From assembly GCA_015227615.1 (NCBI GenBank), contig JAALGZ010000045.1:233603-297602 (forward strand): DNA of 64,000 nt, written 5' to 3'. Origin of the DNA: Labyrinthula sp. Ha. Its lineage: Eukaryota > Sar > Bigyra > Labyrinthulida > Labyrinthulaceae. Made by a program: the position numbers and the translations under genes. Numbering within the stretch: the first letter of the stretch is position 1; every line of letters starts with the position of its first letter. The notes under the pieces were generated by a model. It did not search any database. It was not told the origin of the DNA and was given only the letters and a program-made list of their open reading frames with translations. This document shows positions 44,330 through 55,309 of the stretch, one piece after another.

Positions 44330-45655
44330 ATGCAACTTTACAAAAGACAACTCAACTTGAATTCTCAAACCGGCTCCACAGTTTCATATAATGTTCCAAG
44401 TAAAGAAGAAATCATCAACATCCTAAAATCAATCAAGAACAATAAAGTCAGTGGAGATGATGTTGTTGTAAATGAAATTCTCAAATATTCTAACCAATTC
44501 CAAAAACATCTAAAAAAAATCATCCAAAAATTCTTTAGGGAAGGAGAACTTAAAGAAAACGAAGAAGCAGCATTTTTTCAGGGTAAAGAAAAATTCTTGT
44601 ACAAAGGCAAAGACGGAAAACAAAATTCATCATCCTATAGGCCAATAACATTGCTTCAAACATCTTTCAAAGTGTTAACAAAAATCATCAATAATCGACT
44701 GGAAAATGTAGTTAAAAAAGACCTTCATACCAAGCAGGCTTCCGTAAACACCGTGCAACAACCCATAAGATCAAAATACTGAGACGAGTAATAATGAAAA
44801 GTGTAGCGGAGAACCTTGGACTCAAGATGCTTTTTATGGACTTCAAGAAATTCTTTGACTCTGTTTCACACAGCTTTATCTGCCTTTCGTTCAGAGAACA
44901 TAGAGTACCTAAATCATTAATGAAAGAGATTAGGTACCTCTACAGTTTAGTAAAAGTCAAAGTAGTCGAAGGAGAAAAAGAATCGAACAAAACAAGAATT
45001 CTAAATGACGTCATGCAGGTTGATAGATTATCATAAACTTTTTTATTCTAGCACTGGACAGCTTAATACATCTAAAAGATAATACATGTGAAAAAGTGAA
45101 CCTAGGAACTGACCAAGCACAACTCATGGCTTTCACAGATGATGTAGTTGCATTTGTTAAAGATGACTCTCAAGTTACAGATCTTGTCCAACAGCTTGCA
45201 AAAATTGAACACAGCACTGGTCTGGGAATAAATATCAACCAAATGAAGGTCATGTACATGGAGAAAGTACCTAAAATACAAGAAAAAATACCTGACGCTT
45301 TGATCAATAGATTTCTGTGGAAGTTTCATTGTGAAAGATGCGACCGCTTTGTTCAAACTGCAAGATCCTTAAACTGTCACCGGGCTCCTAGATACTATAA
45401 TGGGACAAAAAACTGTCCAAGAGCAAAACCCCCTTCAGTGTCGCACGTAGAGAGTATATAGACCAGTTTACCGAGGAACAAAGTTCCAAATATCGAAGTC
45501 AATGGCCAAACAACACAGGGAACAACCAAGATGAAGTATCTAGGAGCATTATTTAACACTTCGGGGTTGGATGAAGAAGCAGTCTTGGACAAAATAATGA
45601 GAGCAAAGAGTGACCTGAACCAACTCAGCTACTTTCTAAAATAAACCATCTTGAA
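44330..45655 (+). pseudogene. LINE reverse transcriptase, broken, with inserted zinc finger
   Basis: Recognisable RT blocks: KVSGDDVVVNEILK, SSYRPITLLQTSFKVLTKIINNRL, then after a frameshift near 44725 the QAGFR block, then LFMDFKKFFDSVSH (44794-45036), and the catalytic AFTDDVVAF at about 45130. After the metal-binding motif and the ININQMKVMYM strand comes an extra cysteine-histidine module (FHCERCDRF...NCHRA...C, about 45317-45420). The thumb then follows with IEVNGQTTQ and MKYLGALF at about 45495-45560. Several stops. The RT is inactive. Confidence 0.85.
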
Positions 45656-45980
45656 TAAGAAAACCAAAAGGAGAATCGAGTTTTCACTAGCACTCTCTCC
45701 CTTATTATACAATTGCAAGAATTGGAAAATCACCATCACCATCAAGAAAAGACTCAATGAACTATTCTAAAAATATAAAAAAGAAAGTAGATAACCTGGA
45801 AAACATGAACTTCAACCTGCAAGATGGGGATGTAAACGTCTGTGAACTGATAGAACAACAGATTCAAACCTTCAGTGAATCGGAAAATGTGGATGAACAA
45901 CTAGACGCAGCACGCGAAACAACTGTTCTGAAACCTGAAGCGCCACAATATCTCAGTCAAAGAATATCTTTGGAATAGGC

Positions 45981-46929
45981 ACTTCAGAAAAACACTGTCA
46001 GAGAACATCTGAAATAACATGATGAACTGGTGCCCTCTGATCATGAACCTACAACTTCAAGTTCACAAAATCCTGAAAATAGCTTTGAAAACGACACTGT
46101 GAACCTCCTACTCACCCACTTACAGCACCGAGAACCATTGGAACCTTCTTCAGCCCATTCCACCACATCGCCCAGGATAAGAGCTGGGTGATCCCTCCTA
46201 ACCTCAAACACACTCGACTGGTTTGGAATTCTCTGCACACCAAAGAACAGCACCAGGCAACTGGAAAAAGAAAACCAAGACATAATAAGAGTAGGAGAAG
46301 CCATTTCAACACGAACTTAGAACCTGGAACCATCATAACCTAAGAACACATCATCCTCTTGAATCTGGATAAAGCTTAAGAAACTTGAAATCCTGGAATC
46401 GCCAAATCGTGTAACTTCAGTCAAACAGCATAAGAATATCAACAAAAGGTATCTGACAGTCAAGATTGAACAGCTAAAAGATCAACATGCAACATAGAAA
46501 TACCCCGTGGGGTTCATAATCGGCCATCTGGAGCTTGGATGTAGATGAAAACACGTTGAGAAAGGAATAAACAGCTGGAAACGTGAACCTTGGACAATAA
46601 CTGCTGCGAATCATCTAATTGAATGTCTTGAACCATCTGGATCGATATTATCTTGCATCTGGATCACTTGAACTGTTACCTTCGGGTCTTTTACAGTCGT
46701 GATTGTTGTTTTCTTTGTTTTTGGATTGGAATTTTGGGAAATAACAAATTTTGGAAAATCGAGCACAAGATTCAAGACGTTATTGGAACAAGAGGGATCT
46801 TGTTGCTCAAGAACACGCATTAATGAAATTAACGTAATTTCAATAACAGTTTTACTGTATGGAGTATGGACAAGACCACAGGCTCGCGCAGGATTAGGTC
46901 CTCGGACGCAATTGGCACTGCCACGGAAC
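45981..46929. other. spacer between LINE and second copia element
   Basis: No convincing frame. Open stretches on the minus strand (46041-46336, 46611-46820) look like chance frames in less AT-rich repeat DNA. It may hold the LINE 3' tail and the first part of the copia 5' LTR. Confidence 0.4.
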
Positions 46930-47461
46930 TCCCTTAATATCTAGTCTAACTAATTAAGAATTTCTTAAAAGAACCTAAGACTTACTACAACAGGTTAAGG
47001 GCTTAAGTGAAATACAGAAGTACACGGAATTGCCTTAAAAAGTTGAGCTACGATCAAAATGGACAGAAGCCAAGAAATACACCACATGGGCAAAGAAGAT
47101 AAAGCTACACGTTCTTCGCACGGCAACCGGGGGGGGGTATTAACTGTTACCAGAACTATATAAGAAGATCCCAAAGAGTTGGAAATTTTTGAGATAAAGG
47201 CAACTGGAGCGTTTGGTGACCTAGTAACGTGTGTGGTGGAAGATTTAGAAGACCTTTGTCAAATGTTCGAGAGTATTGAAGAAGCTTGAAACAAACTTCA
47301 GTTTATTTTTTAGTTTCCGAGGATGTGAAACTGCAAGAAGCTGAGCGTGAGTTAGAGCATCTTGAGGCTGGACCAGATATTCTTCTGACAGTAACCAAAT
47401 TGAAAGTTTCTGTGAAGAAAATGAAGCAGACAGGGGGATTATTTCGAACTCTCAACGGGCT

Positions 47462-48234
47462 TTGAAGTGGTTTTCCTTGCTAACAACAGAGTTCAATGAA
47501 CGGGTGTTGAACATTCGTACAGAAAAGATGTTCAGAAGTGATGACAATTCTTGCGACATGAAAAAAATTCTTGTTAAAGTGATGCAAAGAGCTACGGTGC
47601 TAATTAGTCTACATGAAACTAGAGCTGTGCTGAAAGTGAAGGTTACAAGTGCTGCTCCAACTAAGCAAAGCACTAAGAAGAAAAAGTGTCCGATTTGTAA
47701 GAAGGAAAGTCATCTCAAGTTTAGATGGACATGTTGCTGTAACTGTAAGAAAACTAGCCAAAAAAGTTTCGACTGCCCTAACAAGAAAAATGAAAAAATG
47801 AAGAAAGCTTGTTCCACCAAAGAAACGGTTGATCTTAGTGGGTTATGTCCAAACGAAAAATCAGAGATTTTTTTAATTAGAGCTCATGGTTGTACTTAAA
47901 AGTCAAATGAAATCATTTTTGCTTAGATTCGGGTGCTAGTCTTCATGTGTGCTCAAGAAAAGAACTAATGACAAACTTAAGACACCTTAAAGAACCTCTA
48001 GTTGTTGAGACGTTGTCAGGATTTGTTCTTGTAAATTACATTGGAGACTTTGTAGGATTAACAGAAACTGGATTGAGTGTAAGACTTACAAATGTCGCTT
48101 TCGATGAGAACTTAAACCAAAACATGATTGTTTCCACAGGCTTGTTAGCATACAAGGGTTGGTGTACGAAGTTTCTGAAGGATCGAGCTGAGATTGTTGA
48201 TGAAACAAAAACCCATAAGTTGGTTGCTAAATGA
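47462..48234 (+). pseudogene. copia gag zinc knuckle and protease (second element)
   Basis: The 47462-47899 segment ends in a Lys/Cys-rich region (CPICKKESH and CCNCKK...FDCP) where the knuckle His appears replaced by Gln. After a break, 47915-48234 starts FCLDSGASLHVCS, the copia protease active site, and continues through the protease fold. It ends at a TGA at 48232. Confidence 0.8.
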
Positions 48235-48240
48235 GGTCAA

Positions 48241-48894
48241 AACAAGCTGTACTGGTTATCATTTACAGTAAAAACTAATGTTGTGAAGCTAGGTTCGACA
48301 CCTAACACAACCATGGAGTAGCATCGTAAGCTTGGACATCCATCTTTCAAGACAGTGATGGAGATGCCGAAGCATGGATTGGTTGATGGAGTTCCAAAAG
48401 AAATGTTCAAGAAATGGAATCAATGCTTAGAGTGTAACTTAGGAAAGTTGTCAGAAAAGATCACCCTTGGTACGACAAAAGTGCAAAAGTCTAAAGCAAC
48501 TAGAAGATTTGAAAAAGTTCATGTAGATCTTGTTGGACCGTTGCCAACCGGAAAAGGTGGGTTTAGATTCATGCTAACTCTTGTTGATGACTACACTAAG
48601 TACAAGTGGACGTTTTTCATTTGCAAGAAATCAGAAGTAACCGAGATGATTAAAGCTTGGTTGAAGAGGACGAACAATTTGACATCTAGGAAGCAGATCA
48701 ACTTTAAGACGGATCAAGGAAATAAGTTTGTTAACTCATCACTGAAGGAAGAATTTCAGAACCTGGGAGTAGTTGATGATGTGCCGCCAAAGTACCATCC
48801 CTCGATGAATGGGACAGTGGAACGTTGGAATCGCTCATTGCAGGATGGCTACAAAGTCCTGCTCATTGACTCTGGATTGACAGCTTATTACTAG
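48241..48894 (+). pseudogene. copia integrase (second element)
   Basis: The zinc-binding part has HRKLGHPSF (a TAG stands where the preceding Trp is usual) and CLECNLGK. The core has VHVDLVGPLPTG, then FKTDQGNKF and PSMNGTVERWN, so all three catalytic acidic positions (D, D, E) are visible. The frame stops at TAG 48892-48894, before the usual C-terminal region, which continues in scattered frames to about 49260. Confidence 0.85.
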
Positions 48895-49290
48895 CCTTAC
48901 GCTGCAAAGGTTTTACCTACTTACACAACAGACAATTTTCTCTTGTAACTCTGGAAGCGAAGACCCCTTTTAGGTTAATGTATCCAAGAAAACCTCAAGT
49001 TGGCCATCTCTTTGAGTTTGGAATATTGGGTGCAGCTAGATCTGGAAAACAGTAGAAGAAAGGTAAAAAAGGAATAAAGGCGATATTCTTGGGATATAGG
49101 AATATGGAGTACTTGGTATACTGGTTAGACACTAAGAAAGCGGGAACTTCATAGTCTGGTCAAGTTTTTAAACGGGTTATCAAGAATGAAGCAGTTTCAG
49201 GGAAAGCATATACGGAATTTAGCTTAATTGAGCAAAATGATATGGATGCCGAGATAAAGAACCTCAAGAAGAAGTGTAAAATGAACCATA

Positions 49291-50986
49291 TTGATCAAAA
49301 ATGACTCAACACCTCAGAGTGTCCCAATTGGATCTAGATTATCAGAAATTGATGCAGGTAACGTAGTTCAAGGGGAACGGGTTCGCAATGCTGTTGAATT
49401 TACTGCTAAAGCTCTTGAACAACTTTCTCCTAAAAAATTTGCGCAAATCACTGAAAGAAAAGACACAACTGAATGGTTAAAAGCGTACAAACAAGAAGTT
49501 GAAAGTTTGAAATGCATCGGCGAGTTTGATGTTGTCCAGTTGCGAGATGTTCCTGTCGGTGCGAAACCATTGCCATTGAAAGAGCTGTTCACCATCAAAG
49601 ACAGTGGGAGAAAGAAAGTTAGACTTGAACTAAGAGGTGATCTGGAGAAACCTGCTGACAATGAAGACAACCACATCCCCAACAGGTCATTTTGAGAATG
49701 TAAGGTTGTTGATCTCAGTTGCTGTATCAAAGGGTTGGAAGATCAGAAGTTTGGATGTGAAGAATGTATACCTCTACGGAAAGTTTGAGAAAGCGGTTTA
49801 CTTAAGACTTTCTGCTGGACACCCTAAGATCAATGGTAGCATCTGTTGAAAAACCAAATCCTCAATCTACGGTCTTCGAAGTTTACCTAGGAATTAGAAT
49901 GTTCGCATTGATGAGTTTCTAAAATATCTTGGATTCGTAAATTACCCCGTAGCTCCATGTCTGTACAAACGAAACAAAATGTTCCTGTGTTTGTTTGTGG
50001 ATGACATCCTACACATTGGAAAGAGTAATATGAAGTTGGATGAGTTTGAGCAACATGTAAAAAATGATTTGAGTTAGGAAGAGAGCTAAATCCAAGGATG
50101 TTTTTTCGACTTAAGTTAAAATACACTAGAGAAGGCATCCATGTTCAGCAACGAATGAAGATTGAGAAAAGGGAAGTGGTAGTTCATCTTTAGATGAGGA
50201 TTCTAAAAGTACCACTACCAGAAAAAATAAATTAAAGAACGCCTCAGGCAAACCATCAGTATATCTTAGACCTTTTCAATCTGTTCTAGCGAGCTTTCTG
50301 CGTATTGCTTTAGGAACTAGACCTGACATTTGTTTTGCTGTTCACGCAATGAGTAGAAGAACTCCATGTGCTACAACGACTGATTTGAAGCTAGTTAGAC
50401 ACGTGTTGAAGTACTTGGTAAACACAAAGAACTTGATCCTGTTTTATGAAATCAATAGTAAGGATGCTATAAAGCTTGAAATGGAGGTTGACGCATCATT
50501 TTCAATTGGACCTAAGAAGAAATCAGGTTACGGCTACTTGATCAAGGTTAACAATGCACCTATTTTATACAGATCTAAGTTGGAACCGTTAATAGCAATG
50601 TCATCTACGGAGGCAGAGTACATCGGAGTTGCAGAAGCTACCAACCACTCAGGTACATCGCTAATGTTCTATAATTTTTTCGGTTGAAGTACACGAAGCC
50701 AAACATTGCATACAATGAAAACATGGGAGCAATCTTAATTGGAAGCCCCAAAGGAAGTATTGATAGAGCCAAGCACATTGAACTAAAATTTCATGTTTTG
50801 CAAGGGTTGGTTAACATGGGAAAGAGTAATCATAGCTATAAAAAAACTAATGAGTCGCAGACCGACATGCTCACGAAACCATTCGGATTTTCGAAGTTAA
50901 AGATTTATATAGATGTTTTAATAGAAACACGTGCTAAAAAGAATAGTACAGAAGAAGAAGAGAACGTCTTGGTTGCTACTGAGTAA
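49291..50986 (+). pseudogene. copia RT and RNase H (second element)
   Basis: RT starts in 49291-49695 (TEWLKAYKQEVESLK, ...LPLKELFTIK). After a frameshift it shows KIRSLDVKNVYLYGKFEKAVYLRL (split over about 49735-49810), then the catalytic FLCLFVDDIL at about 49980-50010. RNase H has LEMEVDASFS, MSSTEAEYIG, IAYNENMGA, RAKHIELKFHVLQ and DMLTKPFGFSK. At least four breaks. Its motifs are closer to ordinary plant/fungal-type copia spelling than those of the first element. Confidence 0.85.
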
Positions 50987-51074
50987 TTTTTAATCTTGAG
51001 TACTACTAGTTTCTTAGGGCAGAGCACCTAATCAACTACGAATTTATCTATAAAACCTAAGACTCACTGCAACT

Positions 51075-53377
51075 GGGTTTGTGTTTCTAGAAACATTTTT
51101 TTGAAATTTGCAATTTGAAAAGGTGTTTGTTCATTGAATTCAACTTGGACATCAAAAAACTTATTCCCCCACGCTTAAATATTTATCGAATATTTTATTT
51201 TCTTAAACCAAAATTCTAAACTTATGAATTGGGAGTTCTTTAAGTTTAGTTCAACAATAGCAAATGAAAATCTAATACTTCTATATATCCTGGTTTGATT
51301 ATTACAATGTCCTTCTTATTGTTCTACAACTTGGGATTTAATATATCAACAAATCCAGCTGAATGATCATTATCAGTTACTAACAGCAATTTTGTAACTC
51401 TAATCCATGGCTTCGTCTTCACATGATTTTCTTTCAGTTTATTGAGTTCTAGCTCCAAATAATGTTTCAAGGTTCCCTATTGCTCTTTCCTATGTGTTAT
51501 GTTGAATTTCAAGTGCCTTCGTCAATTCGATGCCGAGTCTACACTTGTTCAGTACATTTATTCCAATAAGGATTTCTCTCCCGTGTGAATGCTAGACAAA
51601 TAAAAAACATTATTTTATTATGACAAGCTTCAATTTTTATTAGACGAGCATATTATCTTTAACAACTATCTTTTGATTTTGCATCTGGTTTTATCAGGAA
51701 ACTTGATTTCGAACACATTTTGTGAATCTTCCACTGTTTCTGAAAACCTGGGAACAACGGAGACCGATACGATATTCATATAGAATTCGCTATCGGTTAT
51801 ACCATTGACTTTTTCATATGATTCCTTCTTAAAATTCTTCAGGCATAAGAGTAACATGTTCGCATCATGACCAACAATTCTTATTTTGATGTTCTTACCT
51901 TTGTGTTTTCGACCCAACTTTAGATTTTATTGCTTCTTACCTTTGAAACCTTTGTAGATCTAACTTATAATTTCCATTTTTCTGCAACAAAATTTCTGTT
52001 ATAAATTAATTTTTTGACATCTTTGATTGTCCACAACTGTTTACTGTAACCGGCTTCATCTGGTGATATATCAAAAAATTGCGGTAAAGCCTACGCCATT
52101 ATTTTAATTATCTCCTTGCAGTGCATTTTCTTATGTTGTGGTAAGGTATGAAAGGTACATCGATACATCATTTGCGAAAACCTCCATCTTTTCTTTACCT
52201 CCAGCTGCATTTATTGGTCAACACTATTTCTCATTCATCTGTTTTACTATGTTTTGCTTGGTTATTTACTTAGACTTTTGCCTCTGTTTTGATGACATGT
52301 CTCCAATACTCTAGAATCCTTGACATCCACACTTTTGAACTTCATTATATCATAACCTTTCTTTTTGAAAAAAGTTTATATTTTCATTCCCCTCATACTG
52401 TACTTTAAAGTAGCAACTTTTTTGCATAAACTCGGTGATATTAGCTACTTCTAGTGGAATTAACTTGTCTGGCCGAGCGAATGGTGCATATTGGCGATGG
52501 GCATCCTCCGAGGCTGGGATATTTGCTCTTGATGCTTCATTGCTAAAATCATTGCTAGCAGAAATATGATTAAATTCTCTCAATTCTTTAACTTCTTCTG
52601 TTTCTGTTGTTGGCAGGGTTCTTAGAGATTTTCCACGAGTTTTCATAAACCCATGCTTATTTCCACTGGTCTTTAACATTCCTCGCCTTTACTTTTAGAC
52701 TTTTCTATTTTTCGACCGACTGAATCTTTGCTACTGGTTGAGAGTCGGACTTAAGATTCATTTTTGTGTATATTTCTCCAAACTCTACATAAAGATATTG
52801 CTAGAGAGGAAAAGATCAGACGTGTTTTTATTCTCAAGTTACTAGTCATTGTGATCTCAGTGCCTTATTTTCCCCGTTTATTCATTTCTAATTGAATTCG
52901 TGTACCGAAAGATGATGTCCTTGCTTCAAGATTAGTTTCTTAGGAATTTTTTTCAGACTGATCAGCCGTTATTTGGACCTCACTAAGGTTAGTGCTATTT
53001 AGAAAAACTTCCTCTTCAGGATTTTCGGTATTAGGTACGCTTGTGGACTAACTACGGTGATTTATTTTCACCAATTGAGTCTTTTTCCTGCTTGAGATGG
53101 ATCCATTATCTTCCCTTTCTTCTGAGGTGCAATAAGTTGAATGTTTTTCTTCTATATAAGAAACTTTTACATTGTTCAAATAATGTCTTTTATCTAGGTA
53201 GATATTTTAAGCTCGAGGGTATTTACCTCAAAGTCTTGTAAATTAATAGAAGTAAGTAAAAACTAGGTTTTATATTTTAGATATTCTAGGGTATTATTGC
53301 AGTCTGTTTCACTTAGGGTGGGTAATATCTATCTGTTCTTATAGAAGTCCCATCGGTCATATATGTTTTATAAAAAC
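51075..53377. other. old repeat DNA with unrecognised minus-strand ORF relics
   Basis: Between the copia and gypsy elements. Minus-strand frames at 52350-52679 and 51666-51917, with a coding-like stretch between them (about 51960-52130, reading FFDISPDEAGYSKQLWTIKD), may be one decayed protein of at least 300 residues. I do not recognise it; a gag relic is one possibility. Confidence 0.4.
51666..52679 (-). pseudogene. unrecognised decayed ORF
   Basis: Three coding-like pieces in successive frames with many stops: an Asn/Ser/Glu-rich start (ATG 52677-52679), a middle part with SPDEAGYSKQLW, and a basic final part (GRKHKGKNIKIRIVGHDANM...). The order and strand are consistent, suggesting one ancestral gene. 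No catalytic motif was seen. Confidence 0.35.
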
Positions 53378-53630
53378 TATAAACTATTCGTTTAAAGTCC
53401 AAAATATAAACTGTTTTTTGAAAAATTCTACGGCCTTAAAAAGGATAGCTTAATTTTTTTGTTCTCAAGGCAGTTTGCTGTGTAAATGTATAATAAGATG
53501 TAAATTAATAAACTTTTATTTCCAAGGTTCCCAAAAACTTAACGGTTATAGTGCAGTAAATTCTATACCAAAATATTAACAGCCAGGAATAGAATATATT
53601 CCAGTTTATATTTTAAAATCAAACTAATAC
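53378..53630 (-). repeat. 3' LTR of gypsy element
   Basis: Aligns with 60180-60434; long shared words include GATGTAAATTAATAAACTTTT and CTATACCAAAATATTAACA. A pyrimidine-rich stretch (TTCCTCATTC) just inside could be the polypurine tract of the element strand. Confidence 0.8.
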
Positions 53631-53649
53631 TTCCTCATTCTTATTACTA

Positions 53650-54190
53650 GAATTTGTTTCCTATTGCTAACCATCATAAACGGAGATTATTTTTCATGCT
53701 AAATGAACTCAACTTTCTAGTTTGCTTCTCAAAACGTGCTTCAATAATTTTGTAAAACCTCTCTGGTTTACAACTGTTGCCATCCACTTCTGCAAACACG
53801 TATTCTTTACCAAAATTTCTGGTTTTTAAAACACCCGGCAACTTTCCGTAAACGCCAATTAATAAACTTTCGCTACACTTTTGAGTAAGTTTTCCAAAGG
53901 TGGACCACAATTTCCATTTAGCAAATAATTTGATCCACAACAAATGATCCATGTTTTTAATATGGTTTTTTTGAAAATATTCATAGCTAAAGATCTCTTA
54001 CTCGGAAATTTACAGAGAAAACAACAGTATTCCTGATTAATTTTGTAAAATCCAATTTCCTTAAATCATGATCTGCCATGGTATCATATAAATTAGCTGC
54101 CCCTCTGATTGGGTTCTTTGTCATAAATCGATAAGGTGGATCTAAATGAATAGCCTCAAAAATTTATTTATCAGACTTCCTAATAAATCA
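53650..54190 (-). pseudogene. MT-A70-type adenine methyltransferase domain
   Basis: Read on the minus strand. VNFYRGDVSDLLGSLINKF (about 54150-54210) leads into HLDPPYRF at about 54142, the catalytic DPP(W/Y) motif, followed by GAANLYDTM. That is the spacing of MT-A70 proteins of the phage/bacterial kind (DPPW-x..GA-x2-HY-x-TM). Then come LLWIK (53940), SESLLIGVYGK, YVFAEVDGNSCKPERFYKIIEARF and, at the end, W-x-x-IGN (53657-53675). These are the family's WIK, GVKG, KP-x2-(F/L)Y-x-IIE and GW-x2-xGN landmarks in order. The DPPY part is offset by one frame from the parts on either side, and stops occur, so this copy is dead. Aromatic Tyr replaces the Trp usual in eukaryotic MT-A70. Confidence 0.8.
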
Positions 54191-54960
54191 CTTACATCAC
54201 CCCTATAGAAATTCACTTTAGGATGTATAATCTATTGTTTCATCATAGAATTCTTCTTTTTAAACTCGTACAGGTTAGTCAACTTGTTTCTTTTTACATC
54301 AAAAACATGTTTAGAAGCAGGTATCAATTTGCCAAATTACAAGCCAGGTCTTATTTCATTAATAGTATTAGTAATCTCAACTTTCCTTCTTTTGATTCCA
54401 ATTTCAAATATACCAGTTTATCTTAATTCTCTTTTCCAACCCTGAATTTGATTCCCAACTTTAGGCCGATCCACTGAAGGAAAAGATGTTGTTTCATTTT
54501 TTTGCTTCCATAAACTCTACGAACTGTGCAATTCCATCAGTTGAACTGCAATTAAATTACCTCATTATATCAAATTTTTAAGTTCGCTCTGTATTTAATC
54601 TATGCATCTTTGCATAACGTATTATCATGAATATTCGTAACTTAACTAAATGAGTTTCCCCGTTGAATTCCTTCTCAATAAAATATTTAGCACCACGTTA
54701 TTTGATATTGTCTTTGCGTACCTTGTCCAAACCAAGCTGCAATTTTGAATAAATGGAGATTACTTGTCTGCCTACCAGATGCTGCAATTCACCATATATC
54801 TGTTTTTTCGGTCTATTTTAAAGAAAATAAGCGTGCTTTTCATATTTAGAAAACCCAAAATTCAAAATACATTGTTTCAAAACATAAACTTCAATCTTTT
54901 TCTAACTTAGGAGCGGGTTGAACATGTGGATCATAAATTGACTAGTTGGTTTGAGCCTTA
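54191..54960 (-). pseudogene. N-terminal part of the methyltransferase ORF
   Basis: Coding-like pieces continue upstream of the methyltransferase domain: RPKVGNQIQGWKRELR, ASKHVFDVKRNKL, and further up YGELQHLVGRQVISIYSKLQ and KYFIEKEFNGETHLVKLRI. They change frame and contain stops. Their place after the integrase C-terminus suggests a separate ORF or polyprotein extension of about 430 residues ending in the methyltransferase. I do not recognise the N-terminal part; a DNA-binding or target-recognition role is only a guess. Confidence 0.5.
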
Positions 54961-55309
54961 AAAATTATCCAACTCTTTATCAGTAAGATTCAAATCACGA
55001 AGATCTATATTGTATTCATCTGCATTCCATATTTCAGCTTCTGGGTTTACTAATCGTAATCGCGTTAAGTCTGTTTTATCGCTGCAGATTTATTCTTCAG
55101 TAAAAAATCAACAACTAATTTTGATAAATCCTCAAATAATTGTTGTGCCGGGTCCTGTATCGATTCTTCTAATAAGAATACTCTGCAATGAACCAGTAAG
55201 AAATATTCATCGGTGTTTTTCTTAATCTTTACCAACTTCTTAACTTCAAGTTTTTTTCTGAATCATTAAAATAACAAATCTCCGTTTTTGAAAAAGGTAA
55301 AAAATGTGA

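Larger units (their letters stand above)
42900..45980 (+). mobile_element. decayed LINE-type (non-LTR) retrotransposon
   Basis: Order on the plus strand: fragments of an APE-type endonuclease (42931-43969), then RT (44330-45650), then a C-terminal region to about 45980. Several frameshifts and stops. No poly-A tail or target duplication could be fixed, so both ends are approximate. Base composition is clearly less AT-rich than the host genes. Confidence 0.8.
46930..51074 (+). mobile_element. second Ty1/copia-type element, old and decayed
   Basis: Plus orientation, with gag, protease, integrase, RT and RNase H in copia order. The 5' LTR appears to end at about 46992 (CTACAACA) and the 3' LTR at about 51074. 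Both ends share AACCTAAGACT(T/C)ACT(A/G)CAAC, but upstream of this the two LTRs have diverged too far for me to fix their starts. The sequence right after the 5' LTR, GGTTAAGGGC, resembles the primer site of the first copia element with mismatches. Coding parts carry many stops and frameshifts. Confidence 0.8.

Noticed and set aside
48289-48301. AGGTTCGACACCT, resembling a tRNA T-arm
   Set aside because: It lies inside the copia protease-integrase coding region and no cloverleaf can be built around it.
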